Below, in pieces: positions 54,685 to 62,307 of a stretch of DNA of 64,000 nucleotides (position 1 is the first letter of the stretch; each line of letters opens with the position of its first letter). The notes under the pieces were generated by a model, which was given only the letters and a program-made list of their open reading frames with translations, searched no databases and was not told the DNA's origin. Origin of the DNA: JADGHX01 sp963837755 (GTDB lineage: Bacteria; Pseudomonadota; Gammaproteobacteria; Steroidobacterales; Steroidobacteraceae); assembly GCA_963837755.1 (NCBI GenBank), contig CAWIOP010000001.1, forward strand, positions 434,001-498,000, read 5' to 3'. A program made the translations under genes and the position numbers.

Positions 54685-55782
54685 ATGAAAATCCCAACGA
54701 TCAGGTCGGTAGGGCCGCTGCTGGCAGCGGTATCTTTGCTTGCAGGAGCCACAGTGGAGGCCCAGACGATGCAGAAACAATGGCAGCTCACCCGTGAGGG
54801 CCAGGCCTACAAGCTGGCGCTCGGCGAGGCGCCGCTGCGCCAGCCGGGGGCGAACGAGGTGCAGATCAAGATGCACGCCGCCTCCCTGAACCGGCGCGAC
54901 GTGTATGTGCTCCACGGGCAATACCCCATGCCGCCGCGCCCCCATGTGGTGCCGCTTTCGGACGGCGCAGGCGTGGTGTCGGCGATTGGGCCCGGCGTAA
55001 CGCGCTTCAAGGTGGGGGACAAAGTGATCCCCATCTTCTTTCCGAACTGGGTTCAGGGGCGCCCCACGGGCAACGCCACCGAAGTGTCGCTAGGTGGCGC
55101 GGTCGACGGCGTGCTGTCGGAGTACGTGACCTTGAGCGAGCAGAGCATGGTGCCCATGCCCGCCGGGCTCTCGTTCGAAGAGGCGGCCACCCTGCCATGC
55201 GCGGCGGTAACGGCGTTCAACGCGCTCTTCACTCGCGGGCGCCTGCAGGCCGGCGACACCGTGCTGCTCGAAGGCACGGGCGGCGTCTCGATCTTCGGCC
55301 TGCAATTCGCAGCTGCCGCGGGCGCCAAGCCGATCATCACCAGTTCCAGCGACGAGAAGCTCGCGCGTGCGAAGTCGCTAGGCGCAATCGCTGGCGTGAA
55401 CTACAAGACGAACCCGGAGTGGGAGAAGGCCGTGCGCGCGATCACGGGCCCTGCCGGCGTTCAGCAGGTTCTGGAGGTGGGCGGCAAAGACACTCTGCAG
55501 CGCGCTCTTGCGAGCATCGGGCCGGGCGGGCACATCGCCCTCATCGGCGGGCTCGGCGGCTTCGGTGGCGAGATTCCGGCGCCGGCGCTCATGGGCCAGA
55601 ATGTCACGGTGAGCGGCATCTACGTGGGCTCGCGCGAGAACTTCGAAGCGATGAACGCGTTCATCGTGAAGCACAAGATCAAACCGGTGATCGACAAGGT
55701 GGTCGAGTTCAAGGACGCGGATTCGGCGTACAAGCTGATGGAGTCGGGGGATTTCCTGGGCAAGATCGTCATCAAGATGTAG
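54685..55782 (+). CDS. Zinc-free MDR oxidoreductase (quinone-oxidoreductase-like) with signal-like N-terminus
   Basis: 365 residues from this ATG. The N-terminal KIPTIRSVGPLLAAVSLLAG with TVEAQ looks like a Sec signal peptide, while the rest is a normal medium-chain dehydrogenase: QPGANEVQIKMHAASLN, LSDGAGVVSAIGPGV, LLEGTGGVSIFGLQFAA (nucleotide loop) and KPVIDKVVEFKDADSAY. The usual zinc-ligand Cys set is absent. An ATG at 54769 with GGAGG eight bases upstream would give a cytosolic 337-residue form. Which start is used decides its location. Substrate unknown. Confidence 0.85.
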   Translation: MKIPTIRSVGPLLAAVSLLAGATVEAQTMQKQWQLTREGQAYKLALGEAPLRQPGANEVQIKMHAASLNRRDVYVLHGQYPMPPRPHVVPLSDGAGVVSAIGPGVTRFKVGDKVIPIFFPNWVQGRPTGNATEVSLGGAVDGVLSEYVTLSEQSMVPMPAGLSFEEAATLPCAAVTAFNALFTRGRLQAGDTVLLEGTGGVSIFGLQFAAAAGAKPIITSSSDEKLARAKSLGAIAGVNYKTNPEWEKAVRAITGPAGVQQVLEVGGKDTLQRALASIGPGGHIALIGGLGGFGGEIPAPALMGQNVTVSGIYVGSRENFEAMNAFIVKHKIKPVIDKVVEFKDADSAYKLMESGDFLGKIVIKM

Positions 55783-55835
55783 AGTGACCCGCGCGGGGCG
55801 GGCCGAGGGCTGGCCCGCCCGCACCGACGCGGGTG

Positions 55836-56411
55836 CTATTCGATCCTGAACAACGCGGATAAATCGATCGTCGCATCGAGCGAGGGCACCTGAAGGACAC
55901 CCGGTTCTGACGTCGAGCTGACATCGACGTAACACAGGTCGGTTCGTGAGCGGAAGAAGTGCAACACGCCGCCTTCGACGTCAACGACCCACAGTTCGGG
56001 CACGCCATGGCGGGCGTACAGCCTGGACTTCGTGTCCAGGTCGTACTTCAGCGAGCTTTCGCTGACCTCGACGACGAGAAAGATATCGCCCCCTTCCGGA
56101 TTCGACCCGCGATAGCGGTCTTTGCGGGGCTTCAGCAGCGCGATATCCGGCTGGGGCTCTGACCAGCGACTGAGCTGTATGGCACCTTGTGCGCGAACGA
56201 TGGCGCGGCCCCTCACTGCCGTGACCAGCAGCTCCGTAAACAGATCCACGGCCATGCCGTGCGCACTTTCAATCGGTGCCATGTCGATGATCACTCCTTC
56301 GATCAGCTCGACACGCCCGTCGGGCGCCAACAGCCCCACCTCCGCCATTCGATGATATTCATCGACGGTGATGCGATGCTGTCGCGGCCCCTCTTCCATG
56401 GCGTAACTCAT
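55836..56411 (-). CDS. Uma2 family endonuclease-like protein (DUF820)
   Basis: 191 residues. The family core RITVDEYHRMAEVG, GRVELIEGVIIDMAPIESAH, PQPDIALLKPR, GDIFLVVEVSESSLKYDLDTK and LYARHGVPELWVVDVE is complete, including PD-(D/E)xK-type residues (Glu in ELIEG, Asp in PDIAL, Glu-Val in VVEVS, Lys in DTK). The natural role of these abundant proteins is unclear. It stands alone, convergent with the MDR gene. Confidence 0.92.
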   Translation of the reverse strand: MSYAMEEGPRQHRITVDEYHRMAEVGLLAPDGRVELIEGVIIDMAPIESAHGMAVDLFTELLVTAVRGRAIVRAQGAIQLSRWSEPQPDIALLKPRKDRYRGSNPEGGDIFLVVEVSESSLKYDLDTKSRLYARHGVPELWVVDVEGGVLHFFRSRTDLCYVDVSSTSEPGVLQVPSLDATIDLSALFRIE

Positions 56412-56602
56412 AAATCCCCTGGATGGCGCGAGTCTATAGCGAAATTTGAACGGGACAAATCGTAGCGGCCCGTTATCGCGCTGGCTTCGTACATTCGTGG
56501 TGTGTTCGTACAGTCATGGCCGCACTGCCAACACGGCTTGCGCACGAGCGTGATGTCGCTAGCATGTTCGTCCCCGCGGAACGGCCTTTTTCGGAGAGCT
56601 CG

Positions 56603-57208
56603 ATGAAACTCTATTACCTCAAGGGCGCCTGCTCGCTCGCCTCGTACATCTGCCTGTTCGAGACGGGCGTGAAGTTCGAGGCCACGGCCATCGACCGCGC
56701 CACGCGCAAGACCGCCGACGGCGAAGATTTCAACACCGTGAATCCCAAGGGCTACGCGCCCGCGCTGCGCCTCGACGATGGGCAGGTGCTCACCGAGAAC
56801 GTGGCAGTGCTTCAGTACATCGCAGACCTGAAGCCGGAAGCGAAACTGGCGCCGCCCGCCGGCACGCTCGAGCGTTACCGCCTCGCCGAGTGGCTCGCGT
56901 TCCTCAACTCCGAAGTGCACAAGAGCATCTCGCCGCTCTTCGCGCCCGCCGCCACCGATGAGGTGAAGAATTTCGCGCGTGCCAATCTCACGCGCCGCCT
57001 CGACTGGCTCGACAACCAGTTCGGCTCGCGCAGCTTCCTCATGGGCGAGCAGTTCACCGTGGCCGATGCGTATCTGTTCGTGGTGCTCGGCTGGTTCGGC
57101 CGCGTCGGCCTCGACATTTCCAAATGGCCGAAGCTGCAGACGTTCCACCAGCGCGTGGGCGCTCGTCCGGCAGTGGATCAGGCGTTGCGCGCCGAGGGGC
57201 TGAAATAG
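56603..57208 (+). CDS. Glutathione S-transferase, beta-like
   Basis: 201 residues. A thioredoxin-like N-terminus (MKLYYLKGACSLASYICLFE) with the Cys/Ser at position 10-11, glutathione contacts in NPKGYAPALRLDDG and ENVAVLQYIAD, and a helical C-terminal domain with GEQFTVADAYLFVVLGW. It conjugates glutathione to electrophiles or reduces peroxides. GGAGAG precedes the chosen ATG; an upstream ATG would add an unlikely tail. Linked in theme with gshB elsewhere in the window. Confidence 0.94.
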   Translation: MKLYYLKGACSLASYICLFETGVKFEATAIDRATRKTADGEDFNTVNPKGYAPALRLDDGQVLTENVAVLQYIADLKPEAKLAPPAGTLERYRLAEWLAFLNSEVHKSISPLFAPAATDEVKNFARANLTRRLDWLDNQFGSRSFLMGEQFTVADAYLFVVLGWFGRVGLDISKWPKLQTFHQRVGARPAVDQALRAEGLK

Positions 57209-57247
57209 ACCCATCGGCGGTGGCGCGGTTTCGAGCGCCCCAAAAGG

Positions 57248-57275
57248 AAGCCCGGCACGACGCCGGGCTTCTCGT
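57248..57275. terminator. Bidirectional terminator between gst and the BON gene
   Basis: AAGCCCGGC and GCCGGGCTT form a perfect 9-bp stem over ACGAC, followed by CTCGTTT on the plus strand and preceded by CCAAAAGG, giving a T run on the minus strand. It lies between convergent genes and can serve both. Confidence 0.75.
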
Positions 57276-57297
57276 TTCCGCAGGTCGAAAACAGCGA

Positions 57298-57846
57298 CTA
57301 GCGCTGCTTCACTTCCAGCTGGTTGTCCACCTGCTTCACGCCCGCGACGCGGCGCGTAACTTCAGTCGCCTTGGACTTCTGGTCGCCGTTATCGACGAAG
57401 CCCGCGAGCTGCACCACGCCATCGCGCGTCTCGACGTTCACCTGGTGCGCGGCGACCACAGGGTCCGCGGCCAGCGCCGTCTTCACTTTCGCGGTGATGA
57501 CGGTGTCGTCGATCACTTCACCGGCAGTGCGCGTGCCGGGGCCGACCTTCAGGTTATTCGAGACGCTCTTCACGCCTTCCACCGACTTCGCCACGCGCGT
57601 GGCGGAGGACTTCATGTCCGCCGAGTCGACGAAGCCATTCAGCTGCACTTCGCCGCGGAAGGTTTCCACGTCGATGCGAAACGCGCTCGTCGCCGGGTCA
57701 CGCGCGAGAGCCGTCTTCACCTTGCCGGTGACGGTGGTGTCGTCCATCTGCTCGCCGGCGCTCTTCACCGTCCGCGTCGGCGAGCACGCCGCCATCGCTC
57801 CCATCGTCAGCACGGCGATGGCCATCATCAGGATTCTGCTTTTCAC
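57298..57846 (-). CDS. Lipoprotein with two BON domains (OsmY-like)
   Basis: 182 residues. Signal peptide with lipobox-like MGAMAAC (Cys near 21). Two BON repeats: DDTTVTGKVKTALARDPAT with GEVQLNGFVDSADMK, and DDTVITAKVKTALAADPVV with GVVQLAGFVDNGDQK. BON proteins bind phospholipid or envelope surfaces and are often induced by osmotic or stationary-phase stress. It is followed by nothing downstream and preceded by a 37-residue membrane protein, which may be co-transcribed. Confidence 0.92.
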   Translation of the reverse strand: MKSRILMMAIAVLTMGAMAACSPTRTVKSAGEQMDDTTVTGKVKTALARDPATSAFRIDVETFRGEVQLNGFVDSADMKSSATRVAKSVEGVKSVSNNLKVGPGTRTAGEVIDDTVITAKVKTALAADPVVAAHQVNVETRDGVVQLAGFVDNGDQKSKATEVTRRVAGVKQVDNQLEVKQR

Positions 57847-57912
57847 GATTGATTCCTCCAGAAGACTTCCGGTTGTCGAATGATTCGGTAGTGGCTCGAT
57901 CGATCGTCCGGG

Positions 57913-58026
57913 TCAGGTGCAGCCACGGACGAGAAACAGGATGATGAGGATCGGAATGGGTATCCCGAGGAGCCACAACAAGATCCAACCCACCCTGCCC
58001 GCCTGCTCTTTGAAACGCGCTGCCAC
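57913..58026 (-). CDS. 37-residue membrane protein
   Basis: MAARFKEQAGRVGWILLWLL followed by GIPIPILIILFLVRGCT. A charged N-terminus and one membrane helix with the GIPIPIL motif, a pattern I recall from many unannotated gammaproteobacterial micro-proteins. GTG start with GGAG eight bases upstream. It lies 66 bases upstream of the BON gene on the same strand, which suggests an envelope-stress role, but the function is unknown. Confidence 0.65.
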   Translation of the reverse strand: MAARFKEQAGRVGWILLWLLGIPIPILIILFLVRGCT

Positions 58027-58150
58027 GATGAAATCTCCGCGAACGCAAGCTCATAGCGACAGCGGAGCAATTGGCGTGCCCGTGCGGCACACGCCACGCG
58101 CGCGGGTGCGAATTATTTTTACGAAGCGCGGGAACCGGGCGCCGGCTCGA

Positions 58151-59407
58151 TCATTGAGCGGCGTGCGCGTCGCGGGTCACAGACACCACCAGGGCGATCA
58201 GCCCGACCAGCAGCACGCACGAGAAGAGCGCGATGGAGTAGTTCACGCCGATGACGGCGCCAATCACGCCTACGGTGAACCCGCTGAACGTGCGCATGCC
58301 GAGGCTCGACATGGCGAAGACACCGACGATGCGGCCGCGCATGTGCGTGGGCGCGTTCAGTTGCACCAGCGCCTGCGCCATGGAGTTGAACGACAACTCC
58401 ACGAAGCCCGCGACGACGAGCAAGGCAACGGCAATGGGATAGAACGACGACAGCGCGAAACCCGCGAGCGCGCCACACCAGATCATCGCCATCACCAGCG
58501 CCGTGCGCGGCGTGAGCTTCAGGAAGCCTCTCGACTCCAGCACTACGGCGGCGAGCAGCGCGCCGAACGCATCTGCGCCAATCAGCATGGTGTAAGTCGC
58601 ATCCGCTTTGCCGTGGCCGAGGCCATGCGCAAGCTCCGGCATCTGCGCCTGGTACGCGTTACCGATGAACAGCGAAGCGCCGCCGGCCAGCAGCATCATC
58701 GACAACAGCGTGCGGTTGGCGCCAACCGTGCGCAGCGTATCGAGAATGTCTGCGAGACCGCGCACAGCGCGCACGGGCTGCGGGGCCCCTTTGCGAAAGC
58801 GCGGGCCATAGGGCGCTTTCCAGAGCCAGAGGATCATCGGCACATAGATGAACGCGTTGATGAAGATGCCCGTTGCCGGCCCCAACGCGAGCAATGCGGT
58901 GCCCACCGCCGGCCCGGCCAGCATGCCGAGATTGCGGGCCGTGGCGACGAGCCGCACAGCGCTGGGTAGCTGCGCAGGCCCAACCATGTCGTACAGGAGC
59001 AGCTGTGTGGCCGGGTTCCACAACACCCCCGCAAGCCCGTGGATGACGAGCAGCACGCACGCGTGCCACATCTCCAGCTTGCCCGTGTAGAAGAGCACGC
59101 CCCACGCCACGGAGACACTCGCGAAGATGAGCATGCCCACCTGGATCACCCGGCGCGTATCGAACCGGTCGCTGAGCGCGCCCGAGGGAATCGACAGCAA
59201 CAGGAAGGGCAGCCAGTGCGAGATGACGGCGAAGCCGCCGAGCCACGTGGACTGGAACTTCTCGAAGATCACCCAGTAGCTGATGACGTGCTCGCAGAAA
59301 TCGGCCGTCATCACCGCGGCAATGCAGAAGAAGAACACACGAAAGCCGGAATGGCTGAGCGCGCTGGCGGGACGCGCAGCCGTGGCGGAAACGTTGGTGT
59401 CGGACAA
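58151..59407 (-). CDS. MFS transporter, EntS/MFS_3-like
   Basis: 418 residues, about 12 membrane helices. The MFS signature between helices 2 and 3 is IPSGALSDRFDTRRVIQ. Helices are separated by NPATQLLLYDMVGPAQLPSA and, in the second half, NAPTHMRGRIVGVFAM, both typical of the enterobactin-exporter-like DHA3 branch. It probably exports a drug or siderophore-like compound; the substrate is unknown. No regulator is adjacent. Confidence 0.9.
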   Translation of the reverse strand: MSDTNVSATAARPASALSHSGFRVFFFCIAAVMTADFCEHVISYWVIFEKFQSTWLGGFAVISHWLPFLLLSIPSGALSDRFDTRRVIQVGMLIFASVSVAWGVLFYTGKLEMWHACVLLVIHGLAGVLWNPATQLLLYDMVGPAQLPSAVRLVATARNLGMLAGPAVGTALLALGPATGIFINAFIYVPMILWLWKAPYGPRFRKGAPQPVRAVRGLADILDTLRTVGANRTLLSMMLLAGGASLFIGNAYQAQMPELAHGLGHGKADATYTMLIGADAFGALLAAVVLESRGFLKLTPRTALVMAMIWCGALAGFALSSFYPIAVALLVVAGFVELSFNSMAQALVQLNAPTHMRGRIVGVFAMSSLGMRTFSGFTVGVIGAVIGVNYSIALFSCVLLVGLIALVVSVTRDAHAAQ

Positions 59408-59473
59408 GATCGAGACCTGGTGAGGCGCGGCGGGCGAGCGACATCATAGCCGAGCGCTACCGGGAAATGGTCT

Positions 59474-59516
59474 CTGCCAAACGACGTGGGGCCGCTTTCG
59501 CGGCCCCAGTTGGCAG
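59474..59516. repeat. Two-part perfect inverted repeat between hrpB and the MFS gene
   Basis: An inner stem TGGGGCCGC / GCGGCCCCA with loop TTTC is nested in an outer stem CTGCCAA / TTGGCAG. There is no T run on either strand. It may act as a processing or blocking hairpin or as a protein site in the 243-base spacer. Confidence 0.5.
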
Positions 59517-59650
59517 TGCAAGCTTCTGTTGTTTGGACAGTCACTCACGCTACGGTTCATATACTGCGTGCACCGGCGTTCCGCGAATACCGGAATGTGT
59601 GCCGATATCGTGTCAGCCCTGTCCTACGTTCAGCCCACGCTGGCGCGCCA

Positions 59651-62239
59651 TCAGCTCTTCCGGCGCACTCCGCGCGTTGGCTCCGCCTCCAGCGGATTTT
59701 CCGGCCAGTAGTGCCGGGGATAGCGCCCGCGCATGTCCTTGCGCACATCGGCGTAGCTGCCGCGCCAGAAGCCGGCCAGGTCGCGCGTGACCTGCACGGG
59801 TCGTTGCGCGGGCGACAGCAGCTTGAACGTTACGGGCACGCGACCGCCGCCGATGAGAGGCGTCTTCTCGAGACCGAAGACCTCCTGCAGGCGCACCGCC
59901 ACCACGGGCGCGCTTTCATCGAGATAGTCGATACGGATGTGCGAGCCGCTGGGAACTGTGAGGTGCGTGGGTGCCAGCTCGTCCAGCTTGCGCTGCCGAT
60001 CCCACGGCAGCAGCGCACGGAGTGCCTCGACCAGCGAGATGCGCGAGAGATGATCTTTACGCGTAACGCCATCGAGCCACGGCGCGAGCCAGTCTTCAAA
60101 CGACGCTGCGAGTGACGCGTCATCGACGGCCGGCCAGTCGCCGGTGTCGCCCGCGGCTTTGCGCACGAACTCCATGCGGGCCTGAAGATCGCGTGCGTCA
60201 CGAGTCCAGTTGAGCGCGCCGACGCCGAGCTCGCGCACGCCGGTGAGCATGGCGGCGCGCGCGGCATCCGCAGGCACTTGTGGCAGCGGTTGATCTTCGA
60301 GCACGACGGAATCGAGCCGCACCACTCGCCGCGCGATGACGGCCTGCTCGCGCGAGCTCCATTCCACGGACGCCGCGCGCACCAGCCGCCCGGCGAAATG
60401 CTTCTCGATGTCCGCTTTCGCCAGCGGCGCCGCGAGCAGAATGCGCGCGTCGCGCTCGCGGTCGTCGAGATCGACCGCGACGATGAGCTCCTGCCGGCCC
60501 AGGCTCTGCGCGTCGGCAAAATGCGCACCGCGCCCGTTCGCGAGCGTATAGCGCGCCTCGCCCCCCGCGCGACGGCGGCCGATGCGGTCGGGGTATGCGA
60601 AAGCGAGCAACACGCCAGCGTCGACTTCGCCTGGCGCGGTCGCGGTTGATCGCGATGGAGTTGAATCCTGGCGACCGCAGAGGCGGCGATACAGGTCGCG
60701 CGACGTCTTTTTCGCACGCTGGAACGCGCCCCGGTCCACGCCGGGGGGCGCGCGCTCGCCGCGGAACAGATCGCGTCGGGATCGAACGTCCGCATCGCGT
60801 GAACCGGAAGCTCCGCGCAGAAGATCGCGCTCCGACAGCAACGCGGCGAAATCCGCTGCCAGCGGCAGCGCATCGAGATCTCGTGCACGCAGAAGCATAT
60901 GAGCGAGGCGCGGATGCACGCCGAGCGTTGCCATCTCGCGGCCATGCGCCGTGATGCGGCCGCCGTCATCCAGGGCCCCCAGGCGAGTGAGCAGATCGCG
61001 TGCGCTGGCGAGCATGGCGGCGGGCGGTGGGTCGAGCCAGCGCAACTCCGCGGCGTCTCGTACTCCCCAGTTCGCGAGATCGAGCGCGAGCGGCGCGAGG
61101 TCCGCATCGGCGATTTCGGGCTGCGAGAACGGCGCAAGACTGCGCTGCGCGCTCTCGCTCCACGCGCGATAGCAGACACCGGCTTCCACGCGACCCGCGC
61201 GGCCTTGCCGCTGATCTGCCGACGCGCGCGAGATGCGCTGCGTCTCGAGGCGACTCATGCCCGTAGACGGGTCGAACGCAGACCGGCGAACGAGGCCCGA
61301 GTCCACCACGATGCGCACACCGGGAATCGTGAGACTCGTCTCCGCAATGTTCGTGGCGAGCACGACCTTGCGCGAACCACTCGATGCAGGAGCCAGCGCG
61401 GCATCCTGCTCGCCCGCGGGAAGGTCGCCGAAAAGCGGCAGAATGGCTACGGAGGGGCGAGCGTCACGCGCACCGCCTGACGCCTGCAATCGCTCTTCGA
61501 GCAGTGTCTGTACGCGACGGATTTCCCGCGCGCCCGGAAGAAACACGAGCACATCGCCCGGCTCGTCGCTCAGCGCGCCCAGCACGATCTGGGCAACCAC
61601 GCGCTCTGGCGACTCCTGCGTGCCACGCGCAGCAGTGGGGTCCGGCAATAGCGGCGCGCTCTTGCCGACGAAACGCGTCTCCACCGGAAACATCCGGCCC
61701 CGCGCGCTCACGATCGGCGCGTCGCCCAACAACGCCGCGACCCGCTCTCCGTCGAGCGTTGCGGACATCATGATCAGCTTCAGGTCCGGCGCGAGGTTGT
61801 CACGCGCATCCAGCGCAAGGGCGAGACCCAGATCCGCCTGCAGGCTGCGCTCATGGAACTCGTCGAAGATGAGGGCCGCCACGCCTTCGAGCGAAGGGTC
61901 GCCCTGGAGCATCCGCGTGAGCACGCCCTCCGTCACCACTTCGATGCGCGTGGCCTTCGACACCTGGGTGTCGAGCCGCATGCGGTAGCCCACCGTCTGC
62001 CCCACGCTTTCACGCAGCGTGCCCGCCATGCGCTGGGCAACCGCGCGCGCCGCCAACCGCCTCGGCTCCAGCATGATCAAGCGCTTGCCGCGCGCCCAGG
62101 CTTCGCCGAGCAGCGCCAGCGGAACCACAGTACTCTTGCCCGCGCCGGGCGGCGCCTGGAGGACCGCGCTCCGGTGCGTCTGCAGCGCCGCCCGCAACTG
62201 GGGCAGCACGTCGTCAATCGGAAGTCCGGAGTCGCGCAT
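59651..62239 (-). CDS. hrpB: ATP-dependent helicase HrpB (DEAH/RHA family)
   Basis: 862 residues. Motif I QAPPGAGKSTVVPLALL near residue 30, the DEFH motif in IFDEFHERSLQ (DEAH variant), SATLDGERV (motif III), NIAETSLTIPGVR, and QRQGRAGR (motif VI) are all present. The C-terminal HrpB-specific region ends RPVQVTRDLAGFWRGSYADVR and KDMRGRYPRHYWPENP, as in other HrpB proteins. The cellular role is poorly known; it is dispensable in E. coli. The chosen ATG (62239) starts the family alignment. Confidence 0.95.
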   Translation of the reverse strand: MRDSGLPIDDVLPQLRAALQTHRSAVLQAPPGAGKSTVVPLALLGEAWARGKRLIMLEPRRLAARAVAQRMAGTLRESVGQTVGYRMRLDTQVSKATRIEVVTEGVLTRMLQGDPSLEGVAALIFDEFHERSLQADLGLALALDARDNLAPDLKLIMMSATLDGERVAALLGDAPIVSARGRMFPVETRFVGKSAPLLPDPTAARGTQESPERVVAQIVLGALSDEPGDVLVFLPGAREIRRVQTLLEERLQASGGARDARPSVAILPLFGDLPAGEQDAALAPASSGSRKVVLATNIAETSLTIPGVRIVVDSGLVRRSAFDPSTGMSRLETQRISRASADQRQGRAGRVEAGVCYRAWSESAQRSLAPFSQPEIADADLAPLALDLANWGVRDAAELRWLDPPPAAMLASARDLLTRLGALDDGGRITAHGREMATLGVHPRLAHMLLRARDLDALPLAADFAALLSERDLLRGASGSRDADVRSRRDLFRGERAPPGVDRGAFQRAKKTSRDLYRRLCGRQDSTPSRSTATAPGEVDAGVLLAFAYPDRIGRRRAGGEARYTLANGRGAHFADAQSLGRQELIVAVDLDDRERDARILLAAPLAKADIEKHFAGRLVRAASVEWSSREQAVIARRVVRLDSVVLEDQPLPQVPADAARAAMLTGVRELGVGALNWTRDARDLQARMEFVRKAAGDTGDWPAVDDASLAASFEDWLAPWLDGVTRKDHLSRISLVEALRALLPWDRQRKLDELAPTHLTVPSGSHIRIDYLDESAPVVAVRLQEVFGLEKTPLIGGGRVPVTFKLLSPAQRPVQVTRDLAGFWRGSYADVRKDMRGRYPRHYWPENPLEAEPTRGVRRKS

Positions 62240-62307
62240 CGGGCGCGGAGCATGCGGACCGAAGGCACGGCACGCAAGTCTCCCCAAGCTGCGGCGAGCG
62301 GGAACGC

